NCBI GenBank assembly: GCA_965227445.1
Contig: OZ245751.1
Span: 1,178,001-1,242,000 of the forward strand
From: DT-110 sp030148525
GTDB lineage: Bacteria > Bacteroidota > Bacteroidia > Chitinophagales > Saprospiraceae
Length of the DNA stretch: 64,000 nt
Direction: 5' to 3'
Of this stretch, positions 35,022 to 44,944 are shown piece by piece. Below the pieces are notes generated by a model that saw only the letters and a program-made list of their open reading frames with translations, ran no database searches and was not told the origin of the DNA. A program made the translations under genes and the position numbers. Position 1 is the stretch's first letter; the number at the start of each line of letters is the position of its first letter.

Positions 35022-38000
35022 ATGTCTTTATTCGTTTTTATTACTAAAGAATGTGAAGAAGAAGCTAGAAATCATGGTCGTTGGAATGATGTCTTAAAGT
35101 TTCGTGAGAAAATTTTACAAGACCAACGGACTACATTATTTGATAAATACCCTCCTCCCTACCTAAAAAAACGATTCTCCCGGCAACAACGGATGATTGC
35201 GATAGAGAAACAGATTAATGATCACGTAGTCGTTTGCTTTTGTCGCTTTCTTATTCGAGGAAATAGTGAATATGATAACTTTAAAAATGATCCGAAAGCA
35301 TATGGAGATCAGTTTTTTGAGCCTCTCGTACCTGAAGACTACTTGAATAGTTGGCTGGAAGAACAATTAAGGGAAGATCCACCCCCTGAAAAGGTGGTGC
35401 CGACTCCAGAGGAAAATACTTATTTGTGGGAAACGTTAGCACAAGACAAAAGTCATTTTTCCGATGAACCGTTTATTTTCGAGTCGGAGGATTGGGTTTT
35501 TGCTATGCGCCAGAAGAAGATCCAAAACCAATTAAACCGTATATGTGAAACCGTAGCTGAAATTGCAGATGACTTTGCCTCTGGTTTCAGAACGGTTCCT
35601 GTAAACAAAACCGAATATGTTGTTTTGTGCTGTGGATTCGCGAGGTATCGTAAGGTTTTCCTAATTGGTTTGGTTTCAAATAATGATGAGAAGGAAATAG
35701 AGAATTTGAAGTCTAAATATAATGAGATTATTGAAAATGATCATGCAGAGGAAGCTGATATACTGAGAAGAAGCAAGCGTAGTTACCCAGCCTTAATAAC
35801 AGTTTCAGAAGATATTTGGATAGATATAGAAAAAGATAAGGAATCGAATCTGGCTTTATCTCCTGAAGAGTCGGAGTTATTAGAGTCTGTTCATTCTATG
35901 GATGAGACAAAGCAAACGGGTTTCCCTCTATTTATTAATGGAAGGGCAGGAAGTGGCAAGTCAACTATTCTCCAATATTTATTTGCTGATTACGTAGCAA
36001 ATTTTTTAAAATATTCAAGTGCTGCAGTAGAGCGTCCTATTTATTTAACGTACAGTAAAGACCTAGTGAAAAGAAGTTTTGAAGTCGTTTCTAGCCTTAT
36101 TTCATCGGGATATCGATATGCTCTCAATGAATTAGAGGATGAAAAAAAAGATTTGACTGCTTCAATCGAGCCTAGTTTCAAGGAGTTTCATAAGTTTTTG
36201 CTTTCCTACCTCGACGATAATACTCGAAATCAACTCTTTCCTACCAAAAAATATATTGGTTATCCAGCTTTCAAAAAGTTGTGGAATCAAAAATTTGGAT
36301 ATGATTCCAGAGCGAAAAAAGATTATGGACCAGATATTTCCTGGCATATTATACGTACCTATATCAAGGGTACTTCTGTAGATGGATCAATGGACTCCGG
36401 AGAGTATTCAGAGTTGCCTGTTGATGAGCGAAGTGTTTCAAAGGAGACCTTTGAAAATGTGTACCATAGGGTATGGGAAACTTGGTATAAACAAAAGTCC
36501 ACGCTAGATAAGGAAGAAGGCCGTGAGTTCTGGGATGACCAAGATTTGGTTCTTTATATCTTACAGAATGACCTGATAAAACCAGTATATCCTGCTGTTT
36601 TCTGTGATGAGGCTCAAGATTTTACGAGAATTGAATTAGAGGCAATACTTAGAATGTCTCTTTTTTCAGACAGAAAGTTGAATACCCAGGACTTGGATCG
36701 AGTACCATTTGCTTTTGCCGGTGATCCTTTACAAACATTAAATCCCACAGGGTTTAGATGGGAGGCAATAAAAACGATCTTTGTACAAAAATTTGTTCAA
36801 TCACTTGATCCTATTAATAGGTTTGGCAAGAAGGAGTTAAATTACAGGGAATTAAAGTTTAATTATCGTTCATCTCAAAATATCGTTAAGTTAAATAACG
36901 GTATCCAGGCCATTCGTTCTGTACTTTTTGGATATAAAAATTTATTGCCTCAAACTACCTGGCAGAATGAAGAACAGCCCCCATTTCCGGTTTATTTTAA
37001 AAAAGAAGACCCTATTATTGAAGAAAAACTTCGGGAACAGTCTGAGGTAATAATTATCGTTCCATGTAATGAAGGCGCGGAGGCTGATTTTGTAAAAGAA
37101 GATGAATATTTAAGAGAGATCGTCAATCGTGATGATAAGGGAACTCCTCAGAATGTATTCTCTCCCTCGCGGGCAAAAGGCCTTGAATTCAAACGAGTAG
37201 TATTGTATGGATTTGGTGACCACCTTCCAGACGGATTAGGCTCCCATTTAGAAGATTATTCATCTGTGGATAATACAGATGAAAAACTTTCACATGAGTA
37301 TTTTATTAATCAATTATATGTTGCAGCTAGCCGACCTCAAAGAAGGTTGTTTATTGTAGAGTCAATTAATGGTATTAATAACCTTTGGTCATTCGCTAAA
37401 GAGCCCGAACGGAGAGCAGCATTGGTGAATATCATGGCAAATAGAGATCTAGAGTGGGGCGATGATGAAGATGGTAATGGTCCCATAGGTATTCTTCACG
37501 AAGGAACTTCAAATAGCTGGACAGAAGACAGGGAAGATTTGGAAGCACTGGCCAAACAATATGAAAAAGAAGGGAAATATAAACCAGATCAATACATGTT
37601 GCGTCAGGCTGCTATGCTTTACGAGCAGGTGAAAAAACCTCGAAAAGCGAAGTATTGTAAAGCATTAGCTGCAAAAATGGAGGGTGATTTTGAAGATGCG
37701 GGAAACAAATTTGCCGAAGTCGGATTTATCGAATTAGCGATTGATTCTTTTTGGGCAGGAAGCCATTACCATTCGATCAGGGAATTAAATAGTAGAGGAG
37801 AACTCAGAGACTTGGCAGATTCATTCGAGGTTCGTTTTTCCCACTTTATTCAATCACCATCTATCAACCAGTTTCAGTCATTAATAGGCAAGGTAGTGCA
37901 CAGAATAGATAAAAGTGATAGTGGGACAGTTGACCAGGAATTAATCGAGGATAATTGGGGTGGTGCTATTGATGAAGGATTGACAAAGTTACTTTTGAAG

Positions 38001-39419
38001 GAGGAAAAGTGTAGTGAAAAGGAATGGAAAACTTTAACAGACAGCTTAAGCTATTTGATTAGTGTCGGAGTAGAGATAAGATTAGAGAATGTTGCAAAAT
38101 GTCACTTTAATGCTAACGATATTAAAGAAGCTATATCATTATGGGAAGAATCAGGTGAAACTCAAAGTCAAGATTACAAGACTGCAAAATTCAATAATTT
38201 ATTGGCCAGGTATAAATCTGGGGATAAAAAAAGCTTTACAAATGATGATTGGGTAAAATTAGGTGACTTATTCCTTAAAGAAAAGAATTGGTTGACTGCT
38301 TCAGACATGTATTCTAATGGGAGGTATCCGGTAGGTATTTCTAATCTCATGGATATTTACCTCAATCAAACATCTCCAGATGACTCATTAGTTGATAACT
38401 TAATAATGAAGCTTATTGATTGTTTATCCAGAGAGAACGAATGGGCCGATATTCTGAAGCTTGTCAAGAGGGGGAAATACGAATTGAAGGGAAAAGCAAA
38501 GCAAATTGTTCAAAAAGCTATATTTGATGACAAGCAAAAATGGCACAACCACCTAGTTCAAACAATAGCTACATCTCAGCAACTTCCCATAGCCCCAAAT
38601 CCTGTAAAAGCCGGCGTTGCAAAATATTTAAGAAGCATAAACAGGGGAGGAGTATCAGCCAAAATAAGTTATCCTGTATTGGGTGCAGCAATAGAAAGAG
38701 CTGGTCGCCATATTGATGGTCTCCAGCATTACGAGTTGATGGAGAAAAATAAAAACCTGGGAATAGATGAACATACCTTTGCACGCGAGCGCTGGATTAA
38801 GGTAAAATTAAAGCAAGCGGAAAGAGAAGAAAAGATGGGAATGACAGAAGCTGCTATTCAACATAGAGGCGAAGCAATCGACCGAGCTAAGGATTTAGGG
38901 ATAGATGCGAGTGTTTTGCAGGAATATCCAGCTATTAATGAATTTTTAGTAAAGGAGAAGAATAAGCTTAAGGAATCAGTAAAAGCCTCTGGTATTGATG
39001 AAAACCAGAGAAAGGATAAGCAAAAGGAGGACGAAGGGCTTTCCAGGGGTGGCGAAATTGTCGAGCATGAAGGAAAGGAAAAAGTCGGTCAGGGTATTCC
39101 GGGGCCTGAATCAGAACCTACTCCAAAAGTATTGCCCAAAAAATTCAGACAGAAGATTGATGATATTACAATATCTATTTCCAGAAAAAATAAGGTGATG
39201 CTATTAGAGGGTGAGGAACTTGTAACAGCAAAGTTTCAAATAATTGGAGATGCCATCCAGCAGAAACAAAGTGATGTATCTGTCGAAAAGTATTCGGATC
39301 AGTTTTTGGGCATTCCCGAATGGAATCTACGCATTTCTATTGAGAGAAAGAGTCCGGATGATGAAGTGTTGAGCTTTGATTTTTATGAGAAAGGACTTTC
39401 TTTATTAGCTAAGCTTTGA
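35022..39419 (+). CDS. UvrD/Rep-like SF1 helicase with long TPR-like C-terminal region
   Basis: 1465 aa. An N-terminal ~280 residues with no clear homology in my reading (the first part resembles a small toxin-like fold, EECEEEARNHGRWNDV-type) precede a UvrD-type helicase: INGRAGSGKSTILQY (~303), VFCDEAQDFTR (~527), FAGDPLQTLNPTG, FNYRSSQNIV, SPSRAKGLEFKRVVL (~715) and QLYVAASRPQRRLFI (~768). Residues ~830-1330 are helical repeats resembling TPRs, followed by a charged linker and a small C-terminal beta domain. It starts 40 bp after the DUF499 gene. The size and repeat tail suggest a sensor/effector protein rather than a repair helicase. AT-rich compared with the three preceding genes. Confidence 0.7.
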   Translation: MSLFVFITKECEEEARNHGRWNDVLKFREKILQDQRTTLFDKYPPPYLKKRFSRQQRMIAIEKQINDHVVVCFCRFLIRGNSEYDNFKNDPKAYGDQFFEPLVPEDYLNSWLEEQLREDPPPEKVVPTPEENTYLWETLAQDKSHFSDEPFIFESEDWVFAMRQKKIQNQLNRICETVAEIADDFASGFRTVPVNKTEYVVLCCGFARYRKVFLIGLVSNNDEKEIENLKSKYNEIIENDHAEEADILRRSKRSYPALITVSEDIWIDIEKDKESNLALSPEESELLESVHSMDETKQTGFPLFINGRAGSGKSTILQYLFADYVANFLKYSSAAVERPIYLTYSKDLVKRSFEVVSSLISSGYRYALNELEDEKKDLTASIEPSFKEFHKFLLSYLDDNTRNQLFPTKKYIGYPAFKKLWNQKFGYDSRAKKDYGPDISWHIIRTYIKGTSVDGSMDSGEYSELPVDERSVSKETFENVYHRVWETWYKQKSTLDKEEGREFWDDQDLVLYILQNDLIKPVYPAVFCDEAQDFTRIELEAILRMSLFSDRKLNTQDLDRVPFAFAGDPLQTLNPTGFRWEAIKTIFVQKFVQSLDPINRFGKKELNYRELKFNYRSSQNIVKLNNGIQAIRSVLFGYKNLLPQTTWQNEEQPPFPVYFKKEDPIIEEKLREQSEVIIIVPCNEGAEADFVKEDEYLREIVNRDDKGTPQNVFSPSRAKGLEFKRVVLYGFGDHLPDGLGSHLEDYSSVDNTDEKLSHEYFINQLYVAASRPQRRLFIVESINGINNLWSFAKEPERRAALVNIMANRDLEWGDDEDGNGPIGILHEGTSNSWTEDREDLEALAKQYEKEGKYKPDQYMLRQAAMLYEQVKKPRKAKYCKALAAKMEGDFEDAGNKFAEVGFIELAIDSFWAGSHYHSIRELNSRGELRDLADSFEVRFSHFIQSPSINQFQSLIGKVVHRIDKSDSGTVDQELIEDNWGGAIDEGLTKLLLKEEKCSEKEWKTLTDSLSYLISVGVEIRLENVAKCHFNANDIKEAISLWEESGETQSQDYKTAKFNNLLARYKSGDKKSFTNDDWVKLGDLFLKEKNWLTASDMYSNGRYPVGISNLMDIYLNQTSPDDSLVDNLIMKLIDCLSRENEWADILKLVKRGKYELKGKAKQIVQKAIFDDKQKWHNHLVQTIATSQQLPIAPNPVKAGVAKYLRSINRGGVSAKISYPVLGAAIERAGRHIDGLQHYELMEKNKNLGIDEHTFARERWIKVKLKQAEREEKMGMTEAAIQHRGEAIDRAKDLGIDASVLQEYPAINEFLVKEKNKLKESVKASGIDENQRKDKQKEDEGLSRGGEIVEHEGKEKVGQGIPGPESEPTPKVLPKKFRQKIDDITISISRKNKVMLLEGEELVTAKFQIIGDAIQQKQSDVSVEKYSDQFLGIPEWNLRISIERKSPDDEVLSFDFYEKGLSLLAKL

Positions 39420-39514
39420 GGACGATATATTGTTTGTATATATTATTTTAATCATGCATAAAGCTGTATTCTATTGGGTTACGAAGTACATGTCATTAGA
39501 GAAAACATATTATA

Positions 39515-40375
39515 ATGGATCCTCAACTAGATTTGTTTGGCGAATCTGATGAATCAAAGCGAAAGAAGAAACTTGGTCATACTCAAATCAGCTATAAAAA
39601 AGCCGCTTCCATTCTTACCTCTACTTCCGGATTTATAAAGGATTACGATTTCTCGATAAATCCTTATTCGGGTTGTTCGTTTGGCTGTACTTATTGCTAT
39701 GCGGCTTTCTTTTCCCGTGATAAAGATAAAATGGATAATTGGGGGCATTGGGTTGGTGTTAAGGAAAATGCCTTAGCCTTATTGCGGAAGAAGCGAAAAA
39801 AGCCCTTGATCGATAAAACACTTTACATGAGCAGTGTCACTGATCCGTACCAGCCAATTGAGAAAGAGTTGGAGCTTACTCAAGACCTTTTAAAAGAATT
39901 ACTGGAGTACCATAATGTTCGATTGGTAATACAAACCCGGTCTCCAATGGTTACCAGGGACATTGAGCTGCTGAAGAAGTTTGAGGTGTTGCAGGTCAAT
40001 ATGACGATTACAACGGATAGCGATAGAATAAGAAAGGTATTTGAACCATTGTGCCCTGCCAATAAGGTCAGGATGAAAGCCATTCAGGAAATTCAAGAAT
40101 CGGGTATCCAATCTTGCATCACACTTACGCCATTGCTTCCAGTAGAAAACCCTACTGGTTTTGCGGAAGCCTTAAAGGCAACCGGAGTAGAACGATTCAT
40201 TATTCAACCCTTTCACCCCTCAAAAGGAAAATTTGTTCGTGGAACACGAACTGAAGCGCTGGACCTGCTGGAGGAATTTGATTGGAGCGATGAGGAATAC
40301 CGCCGGATTTTGAAAATCATGCACCAGGAATTACCCAATCTGGGAATTGGGCAGACTGGATTTGCACCTATTTAA
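39515..40375 (+). CDS. Radical SAM protein, SPL-like (COG1533 group)
   Basis: 286 aa. The radical SAM cluster motif is GCSFGCTYCYA with C54, C58 and C61 (C-x3-C-x2-C), preceded by INPYSGC as in spore photoproduct lyase-like proteins of the COG1533 group. SSVTDPYQPIEKELELT and the VIQTRSPMV strand are also typical. The chemistry is 5'-deoxyadenosyl radical formation with a [4Fe-4S] cluster; the substrate is unknown. COG1533 proteins are common chromosomal genes, but here the gene is inside a co-directional defence island and is followed closely (10 bp) by a helicase gene. A DNA base modification or repair role would fit, but this is inference. Confidence 0.85.
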   Translation: MDPQLDLFGESDESKRKKKLGHTQISYKKAASILTSTSGFIKDYDFSINPYSGCSFGCTYCYAAFFSRDKDKMDNWGHWVGVKENALALLRKKRKKPLIDKTLYMSSVTDPYQPIEKELELTQDLLKELLEYHNVRLVIQTRSPMVTRDIELLKKFEVLQVNMTITTDSDRIRKVFEPLCPANKVRMKAIQEIQESGIQSCITLTPLLPVENPTGFAEALKATGVERFIIQPFHPSKGKFVRGTRTEALDLLEEFDWSDEEYRRILKIMHQELPNLGIGQTGFAPI

Positions 40376-40385
40376 CCCATACACC

Positions 40386-42851
40386 ATGATCGATGAAAAG
40401 CAATTCATGCTAAATTGGTTGTCGGATCAATCTTCAGTTGTTGATAAGATAATAGCTGAAGCTGCTCAAACTTTTTGGCATTGCCATAAGAATGAGCCTA
40501 ATTTCGCTTATGACCTCAATTGTGCTCAAGAAGAATCCTATTTATTATCTAAAGGGAAGGATCTATGCTACGACCGCTTCACGTTGCCGCTTTCTTATTC
40601 CCTTTGGTATCAGGGGCGAAGAGTAAACGGATGTCTGTCGTTTTTTCTGAACGCATTAATGGAAACCCAGGCAGAAAAGATCACAGTATTTGATTTAGGT
40701 GCTGGAACTGGAGCAGCACAAATGGCAGCCGAGATTGTGTCTTACGGGCTTAGACAACATACGGATATACAGGTGCCAGACATTCACTTTGTAAACATTG
40801 ATTCAAGTCCTTTGATGCTGGAATATAATGAACAGTATCTGTGGCCAATTTGCATAGCTAAGTATCCAACTAATAAAAGACTAAAAGCAACCTTCAGTTT
40901 AAATTCCTGGTACAATACCGTACCTGCTGAAGCAGATCGTACTTGGCTGACAACCAGTTATGTCTTTGATGTAACTGATCAAGTTGCCGTATTACAAGAG
41001 AGTTTCCTGAAAATAATTGATCAGTATAGTCCTTCTCGAATTTTTTTGACTTCATCGGGTAGTAAAAGAAAGTTAGTTGACGCAGTAGCTAATTCTGCTG
41101 AAGGCCTTCAGTACGATGTTCAGGAGCATGACTGTATGCACATTATGGACGGAAAGATGACAAATACCAATTCATTTCGTCGAACTCTCTATGAACGTTA
41201 TAAAGCCAAGGGGCTGAATAGAGATGCTACCTTTAAAGAGTCATACCTCTACAGTAAGGTTTTAAAAAAAGACAGTGCTGGTTATCAGCTCGAAATGATC
41301 GCTCTGTACAGTGAAAAGATTACGGAAATCAATCGCATTCATTTGAGCGAAGAGCAATCAAAAGCCGCGAGTTTCAGGGGGCGTCCGTCAAAGATAGTAG
41401 GAGCAGCTGGAAGTGGAAAGACTATAGTTATCTGCCAGAAGGTGGCACAACTAGTGAAGGAGGCTGATTATTCCGGTGATCTTCAAATTTTGATAACCAC
41501 CTTCAATAAAGAACTCGTTAAGCTTATTACTAAGTGGGTAGTCAGCCTGCTTGATGAAGATAAGGTAGATGTCTTAAACGTCAAGAACGAATATCAGATT
41601 TCCTGGAGTACATCTGATAAGCCCAATCTGCATATTTTGCATTTTGATATTTTACCAACTCGTTTCGGTAAAATCAAAGGTGAAATAGTTCCAAAAATCG
41701 AGCAATTACTGCTGTTGGAAAAAATAAGAAATGACTTTCTAGAGCTGAATCAGAACCTGACACAAGCCGTAATTAATAAACTGGATCCGGAGTTTTTATT
41801 AGAAGAATATCGACGTGTATTTTATGGAATGAACATTGAAAGTAGAGATCAATATCTGCAACCGGAAATTATTGATTCTGATACTGGAACTAAAATAGGT
41901 GTACGAACTGGACGGGGTGAAGCTTTGCAGCCACATCAAAAGAAGGCAATTTACCATTGTCTTCTTAGCTACATGACTCAACTGGCAGAGAAAGGATATT
42001 CCTTTATTGATCGAAGAAGACTATTTCTTAAAAAACTGCAAAATCTCGAATTACCGCTTTATAGATTCGACTTTGTTTTTGTCGATGAGTTTCAAGATTG
42101 TACTCGGACGGATTTTAAGATTTTTTATCACTTATTGAAAGATCCCAATAATCTTACTATCACCGGTGATTTAGCTCAATCTATCCATTTGGGAAAAAGT
42201 GCTACTTCCGACCTGCGTGCCATCAAGAGAATCAATGCTATCGAACTAAGAAACTTTGAAACATTTAATTTGAATGCTTCCTATCGCCTGCCATATCGGA
42301 TCAGTGAATCTGTAGAAAATGTTTCGAATAAAATCCTTGGAAGATGGGAAAAAGATAACTCTTCCGAGAAGGGGAATTTGCTGGCACTACGAGCGATAAA
42401 AAACTCTTTTCCAGGAGCTCGTCCTATCGTGGTGAGTGGCGAAGATGAAAGCGTAATCGCCGATAAAATCAGAAAAATATACCAACACTATCAAGGATAT
42501 GGTATTGGGAAATTTATGCTGCTGGAAAATGACCGTAATCTTGCTTCTCAGCTTTGGAAGCGTGATCTAAAAGGTCGCAGGGACTCTATTCTGAGTATGA
42601 AGGGAATGGAAACTCCCTTTGTCATTTGGTCGAGCCGCATTGAAATCGACGATCCTAAGGAGGTTTATGAGTATCTGTACACGATATTTACCCGGACCTC
42701 ATCTATTTTAGTGCTTGCTTTATTCCCAGAATCCCTGGAAATCTATCGGGAACCTATTACTCAACTTAGAAAAGACCGATTAATATTTTGGGATGAAGAA
42801 TCGGAATGTAATTATGAAAAAATTACTAACCAGAAAAAAGCCTTTGTATGA
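40386..42851 (+). CDS. Rossmann (methyltransferase-like) / UvrD-type helicase fusion
   Basis: 821 aa from the ATG at 40386; an earlier in-frame GTG or TTG-type start near 40347 would overlap the radical SAM gene. The N-terminal ~300 residues carry a SAM-binding-like motif TVFDLGAGTGAAQMAAE (~99-115) and an IHFVNIDSSPLML strand, so a methyltransferase fold is likely. The rest is a superfamily 1 helicase: VGAAGSGKTIVICQ (~337), FVFVDEFQDCTRTDF (~565), ITGDLAQSIHLGK, NASYRLPYRISESV, SMKGMETPFVIWS, and a motif VI reduced to TIFTRTSSILVLAL. A methyltransferase-like domain joined to a helicase could act on RNA or DNA; the residues of the second methyltransferase motif are not clear, so it may be non-catalytic. 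Confidence 0.65.
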   Translation: MIDEKQFMLNWLSDQSSVVDKIIAEAAQTFWHCHKNEPNFAYDLNCAQEESYLLSKGKDLCYDRFTLPLSYSLWYQGRRVNGCLSFFLNALMETQAEKITVFDLGAGTGAAQMAAEIVSYGLRQHTDIQVPDIHFVNIDSSPLMLEYNEQYLWPICIAKYPTNKRLKATFSLNSWYNTVPAEADRTWLTTSYVFDVTDQVAVLQESFLKIIDQYSPSRIFLTSSGSKRKLVDAVANSAEGLQYDVQEHDCMHIMDGKMTNTNSFRRTLYERYKAKGLNRDATFKESYLYSKVLKKDSAGYQLEMIALYSEKITEINRIHLSEEQSKAASFRGRPSKIVGAAGSGKTIVICQKVAQLVKEADYSGDLQILITTFNKELVKLITKWVVSLLDEDKVDVLNVKNEYQISWSTSDKPNLHILHFDILPTRFGKIKGEIVPKIEQLLLLEKIRNDFLELNQNLTQAVINKLDPEFLLEEYRRVFYGMNIESRDQYLQPEIIDSDTGTKIGVRTGRGEALQPHQKKAIYHCLLSYMTQLAEKGYSFIDRRRLFLKKLQNLELPLYRFDFVFVDEFQDCTRTDFKIFYHLLKDPNNLTITGDLAQSIHLGKSATSDLRAIKRINAIELRNFETFNLNASYRLPYRISESVENVSNKILGRWEKDNSSEKGNLLALRAIKNSFPGARPIVVSGEDESVIADKIRKIYQHYQGYGIGKFMLLENDRNLASQLWKRDLKGRRDSILSMKGMETPFVIWSSRIEIDDPKEVYEYLYTIFTRTSSILVLALFPESLEIYREPITQLRKDRLIFWDEESECNYEKITNQKKAFV

Positions 42852-43063
42852 GCCTTATTTGAAGATCCTCTTTTCTTTCATACTCAGCTTACATATTTGA
42901 TTCATACCTCCCGGAATCTGCACTGTGTTTCATAATTAAAGCTATATTCAATATTAACTCTCTTGGAGCTTAGTGTTAGTCCTTCTGAAGGATATTTTTA
43001 TTTAAAAATCGCAACCCTATTGTAGTTATTTCGTAAGTAACGTAATACCTGAAACCCCAAGCT

Positions 43064-44269
43064 ATGTTCCAAAAAGTACTGGATTTATTAGGGGGAGTGT
43101 CGCCAGATCTTTGGACATTCCTGTCAATTGCCATCTATTCTTTGTTGGTAAGTATTTACTCTGTTCGAAATGGGAAAAGTAATCTATTAAACTCTATTCC
43201 TCCCTGGTGTACTGGAGTGGGAGTTGGATTCACTTTTTATATCCTTTGGAATAATCTGTCCAGTTTTCAATTCACCCAATCTGATACATCGGAGATCGAA
43301 GAGCTAATTAGGGAATTGAGTGCAGCTTTTTCCACCTCAATCATTGGTATTGCTAGTAGTTTGGTTTCGGTAATATTTGTACGTACGGCCATAGAGAAAA
43401 TGGAGCGACAGCAAATTGTTGGGAAACCCCATCTGGATGCTCATCCCCATCAACTATTATACGACATCCGCATCGCTATTGAATCCCTAAAAGGACAGGA
43501 TGATAAACAGGCTACTTTGTATAGTGTGGAATCACACGTAAAAGGTTTTACAGAAGAGGCTTTGAATAATATGAATCGGCTTTTTGGAAACTTCAGCCAG
43601 GAAGTTAAACATGCGGTAACCGAAATATCTGCGGTCGGAACAAAAGGAGCCCAGAAGCAAGTTCATGCGATTAATACCGAGTTCTCCGCAACCTTAGAAG
43701 CTATTCTGTCCAACCTTTCTGATCAATTCAAAGAGCACCAAGGAAAAATTCAGGAGGTCTATCAGCAATTGGCTGAAGCCAACGATAAACTGGCAGAGAA
43801 TATGGATAGTGTGACGACCACTTTAGCGACCCAAGTAGGGGCGCTTGATCAATCCTTTAGTCAGTTGAATCAATCGGTCATTACCATGAATGATCAATTG
43901 CAAGAGGCGTTAAAAGGATCTTTGGATACTCATTTGAATCATCTCCAAGAAGCCTTTGACCAATTAGAGGAACATCGTACTCGTGCTCAGGGTGTTTTGG
44001 ATGATGCCACGGTTAAACTTGGAGAGGTGACTAGTCATTACCAACAATTGGTCGATCGTCAGGAGACACTATACGGACATTTGGACGGGCAGAAGTCCCA
44101 CTATGATCAAATAGGCAGCTTGACTAAGAATCTTTTAGAAAGAATGGATCAACAGGAGAAATTGATTGAAACCATGACGAACCGGATCACTGATATTGGA
44201 AATGCGCTAACGGAACTTCAGCACATCGATAAGGCGCTGCGAGTGAACGGGACGCTTGATAAAGATTAG
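43064..44269 (+). CDS. ZorA-like MotA/TolQ/ExbB proton-channel protein with coiled-coil tail
   Basis: 401 aa. Three hydrophobic segments are visible, at ~18-34, ~47-64 and ~87-107; the last (AAFSTSIIGIASSLVSVIFV) has the small-residue/Thr-Ser pattern of the MotA/ExbB proton-channel helices. After residue ~120 the protein is one long coiled coil with many Gln, Glu and Asn heptads (up to residue ~400), as in the ZorA tail of Zorya, which projects into the cytoplasm. It is immediately followed (3 bp) by the ZorB-like gene. The predicted site is the inner membrane, as a pentameric ring around the ZorB dimer; this follows the family, not this sequence. Confidence 0.8.
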   Translation: MFQKVLDLLGGVSPDLWTFLSIAIYSLLVSIYSVRNGKSNLLNSIPPWCTGVGVGFTFYILWNNLSSFQFTQSDTSEIEELIRELSAAFSTSIIGIASSLVSVIFVRTAIEKMERQQIVGKPHLDAHPHQLLYDIRIAIESLKGQDDKQATLYSVESHVKGFTEEALNNMNRLFGNFSQEVKHAVTEISAVGTKGAQKQVHAINTEFSATLEAILSNLSDQFKEHQGKIQEVYQQLAEANDKLAENMDSVTTTLATQVGALDQSFSQLNQSVITMNDQLQEALKGSLDTHLNHLQEAFDQLEEHRTRAQGVLDDATVKLGEVTSHYQQLVDRQETLYGHLDGQKSHYDQIGSLTKNLLERMDQQEKLIETMTNRITDIGNALTELQHIDKALRVNGTLDKD

Positions 44270-44272
44270 ATC

Positions 44273-44944
44273 ATGCTTTTTCAGAAAACACCGGAACCCC
44301 ACAATTATTGGATTAGCTACACGGATTTAGTAACCGGATTCCTGATCCTGTTCATTGTCATTTCTATCATCTTACTGAATCGCAAGGAGGGAGAGTATAC
44401 GGTAAATGCAACGTATCGGGAATTACAGGAAGGTTTCCAGGAGGAGTTCTCAGACGTTGCCAATATCGAAGTAACGGACGAAGCTACCTTGCGGTTTATT
44501 TCTGATCAATCCTTTGGTCAATCATTGTTTGAGATCAATGATTATCATCCTACCGGGTACTTCATGAGCTTATTGGAAAGAGCTATTCCCATCTATTTTA
44601 AGAAGCTGGAATCAGTGTATTTACGGGATAGTGCTTTTGTCAAAATCAAAGAGATTCGGATCGAAGGACACACCGACAGTATAGGTGCATATTATCACAA
44701 TCTGAAGTTGTCGGCAGATAGGGCAGGAAAGATCCAGGAAATCATTTTGCTAAATCCTGGATTCCAGCAACTTGATTCCAACTTCATTCAATTTGTCCGA
44801 CAGAACACCATTTCCTGCGGGTATTCCTATTCCCGTTTATTAGATACGGAGGGTCAGCTATTCCGTCCCGAAAATGGTGGATCGGTTGACCGTCGGCGGT
44901 CGCGCCGGGTGGAATTTCGTGTATTAATAGAAGAGACTCCATGA
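44273..44944 (+). CDS. ZorB-like MotB/OmpA-domain protein
   Basis: 223 aa. A single N-terminal membrane helix contains ISYTDLVTGFLILFIVISI; D18 corresponds to the proton-carrying Asp of MotB/ExbD. The C-terminal domain is OmpA-like: IRIEGHTDSIGAYYHNLKLS then SADRA and a late RRSRRVEFRVL strand, which would bind peptidoglycan. This is the standard ZorB design. The stop codon overlaps the next start (ATGA at 44941-44944), so the giant GHKL gene is translationally coupled to the motor. Confidence 0.85.
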   Translation: MLFQKTPEPHNYWISYTDLVTGFLILFIVISIILLNRKEGEYTVNATYRELQEGFQEEFSDVANIEVTDEATLRFISDQSFGQSLFEINDYHPTGYFMSLLERAIPIYFKKLESVYLRDSAFVKIKEIRIEGHTDSIGAYYHNLKLSADRAGKIQEIILLNPGFQQLDSNFIQFVRQNTISCGYSYSRLLDTEGQLFRPENGGSVDRRRSRRVEFRVLIEETP

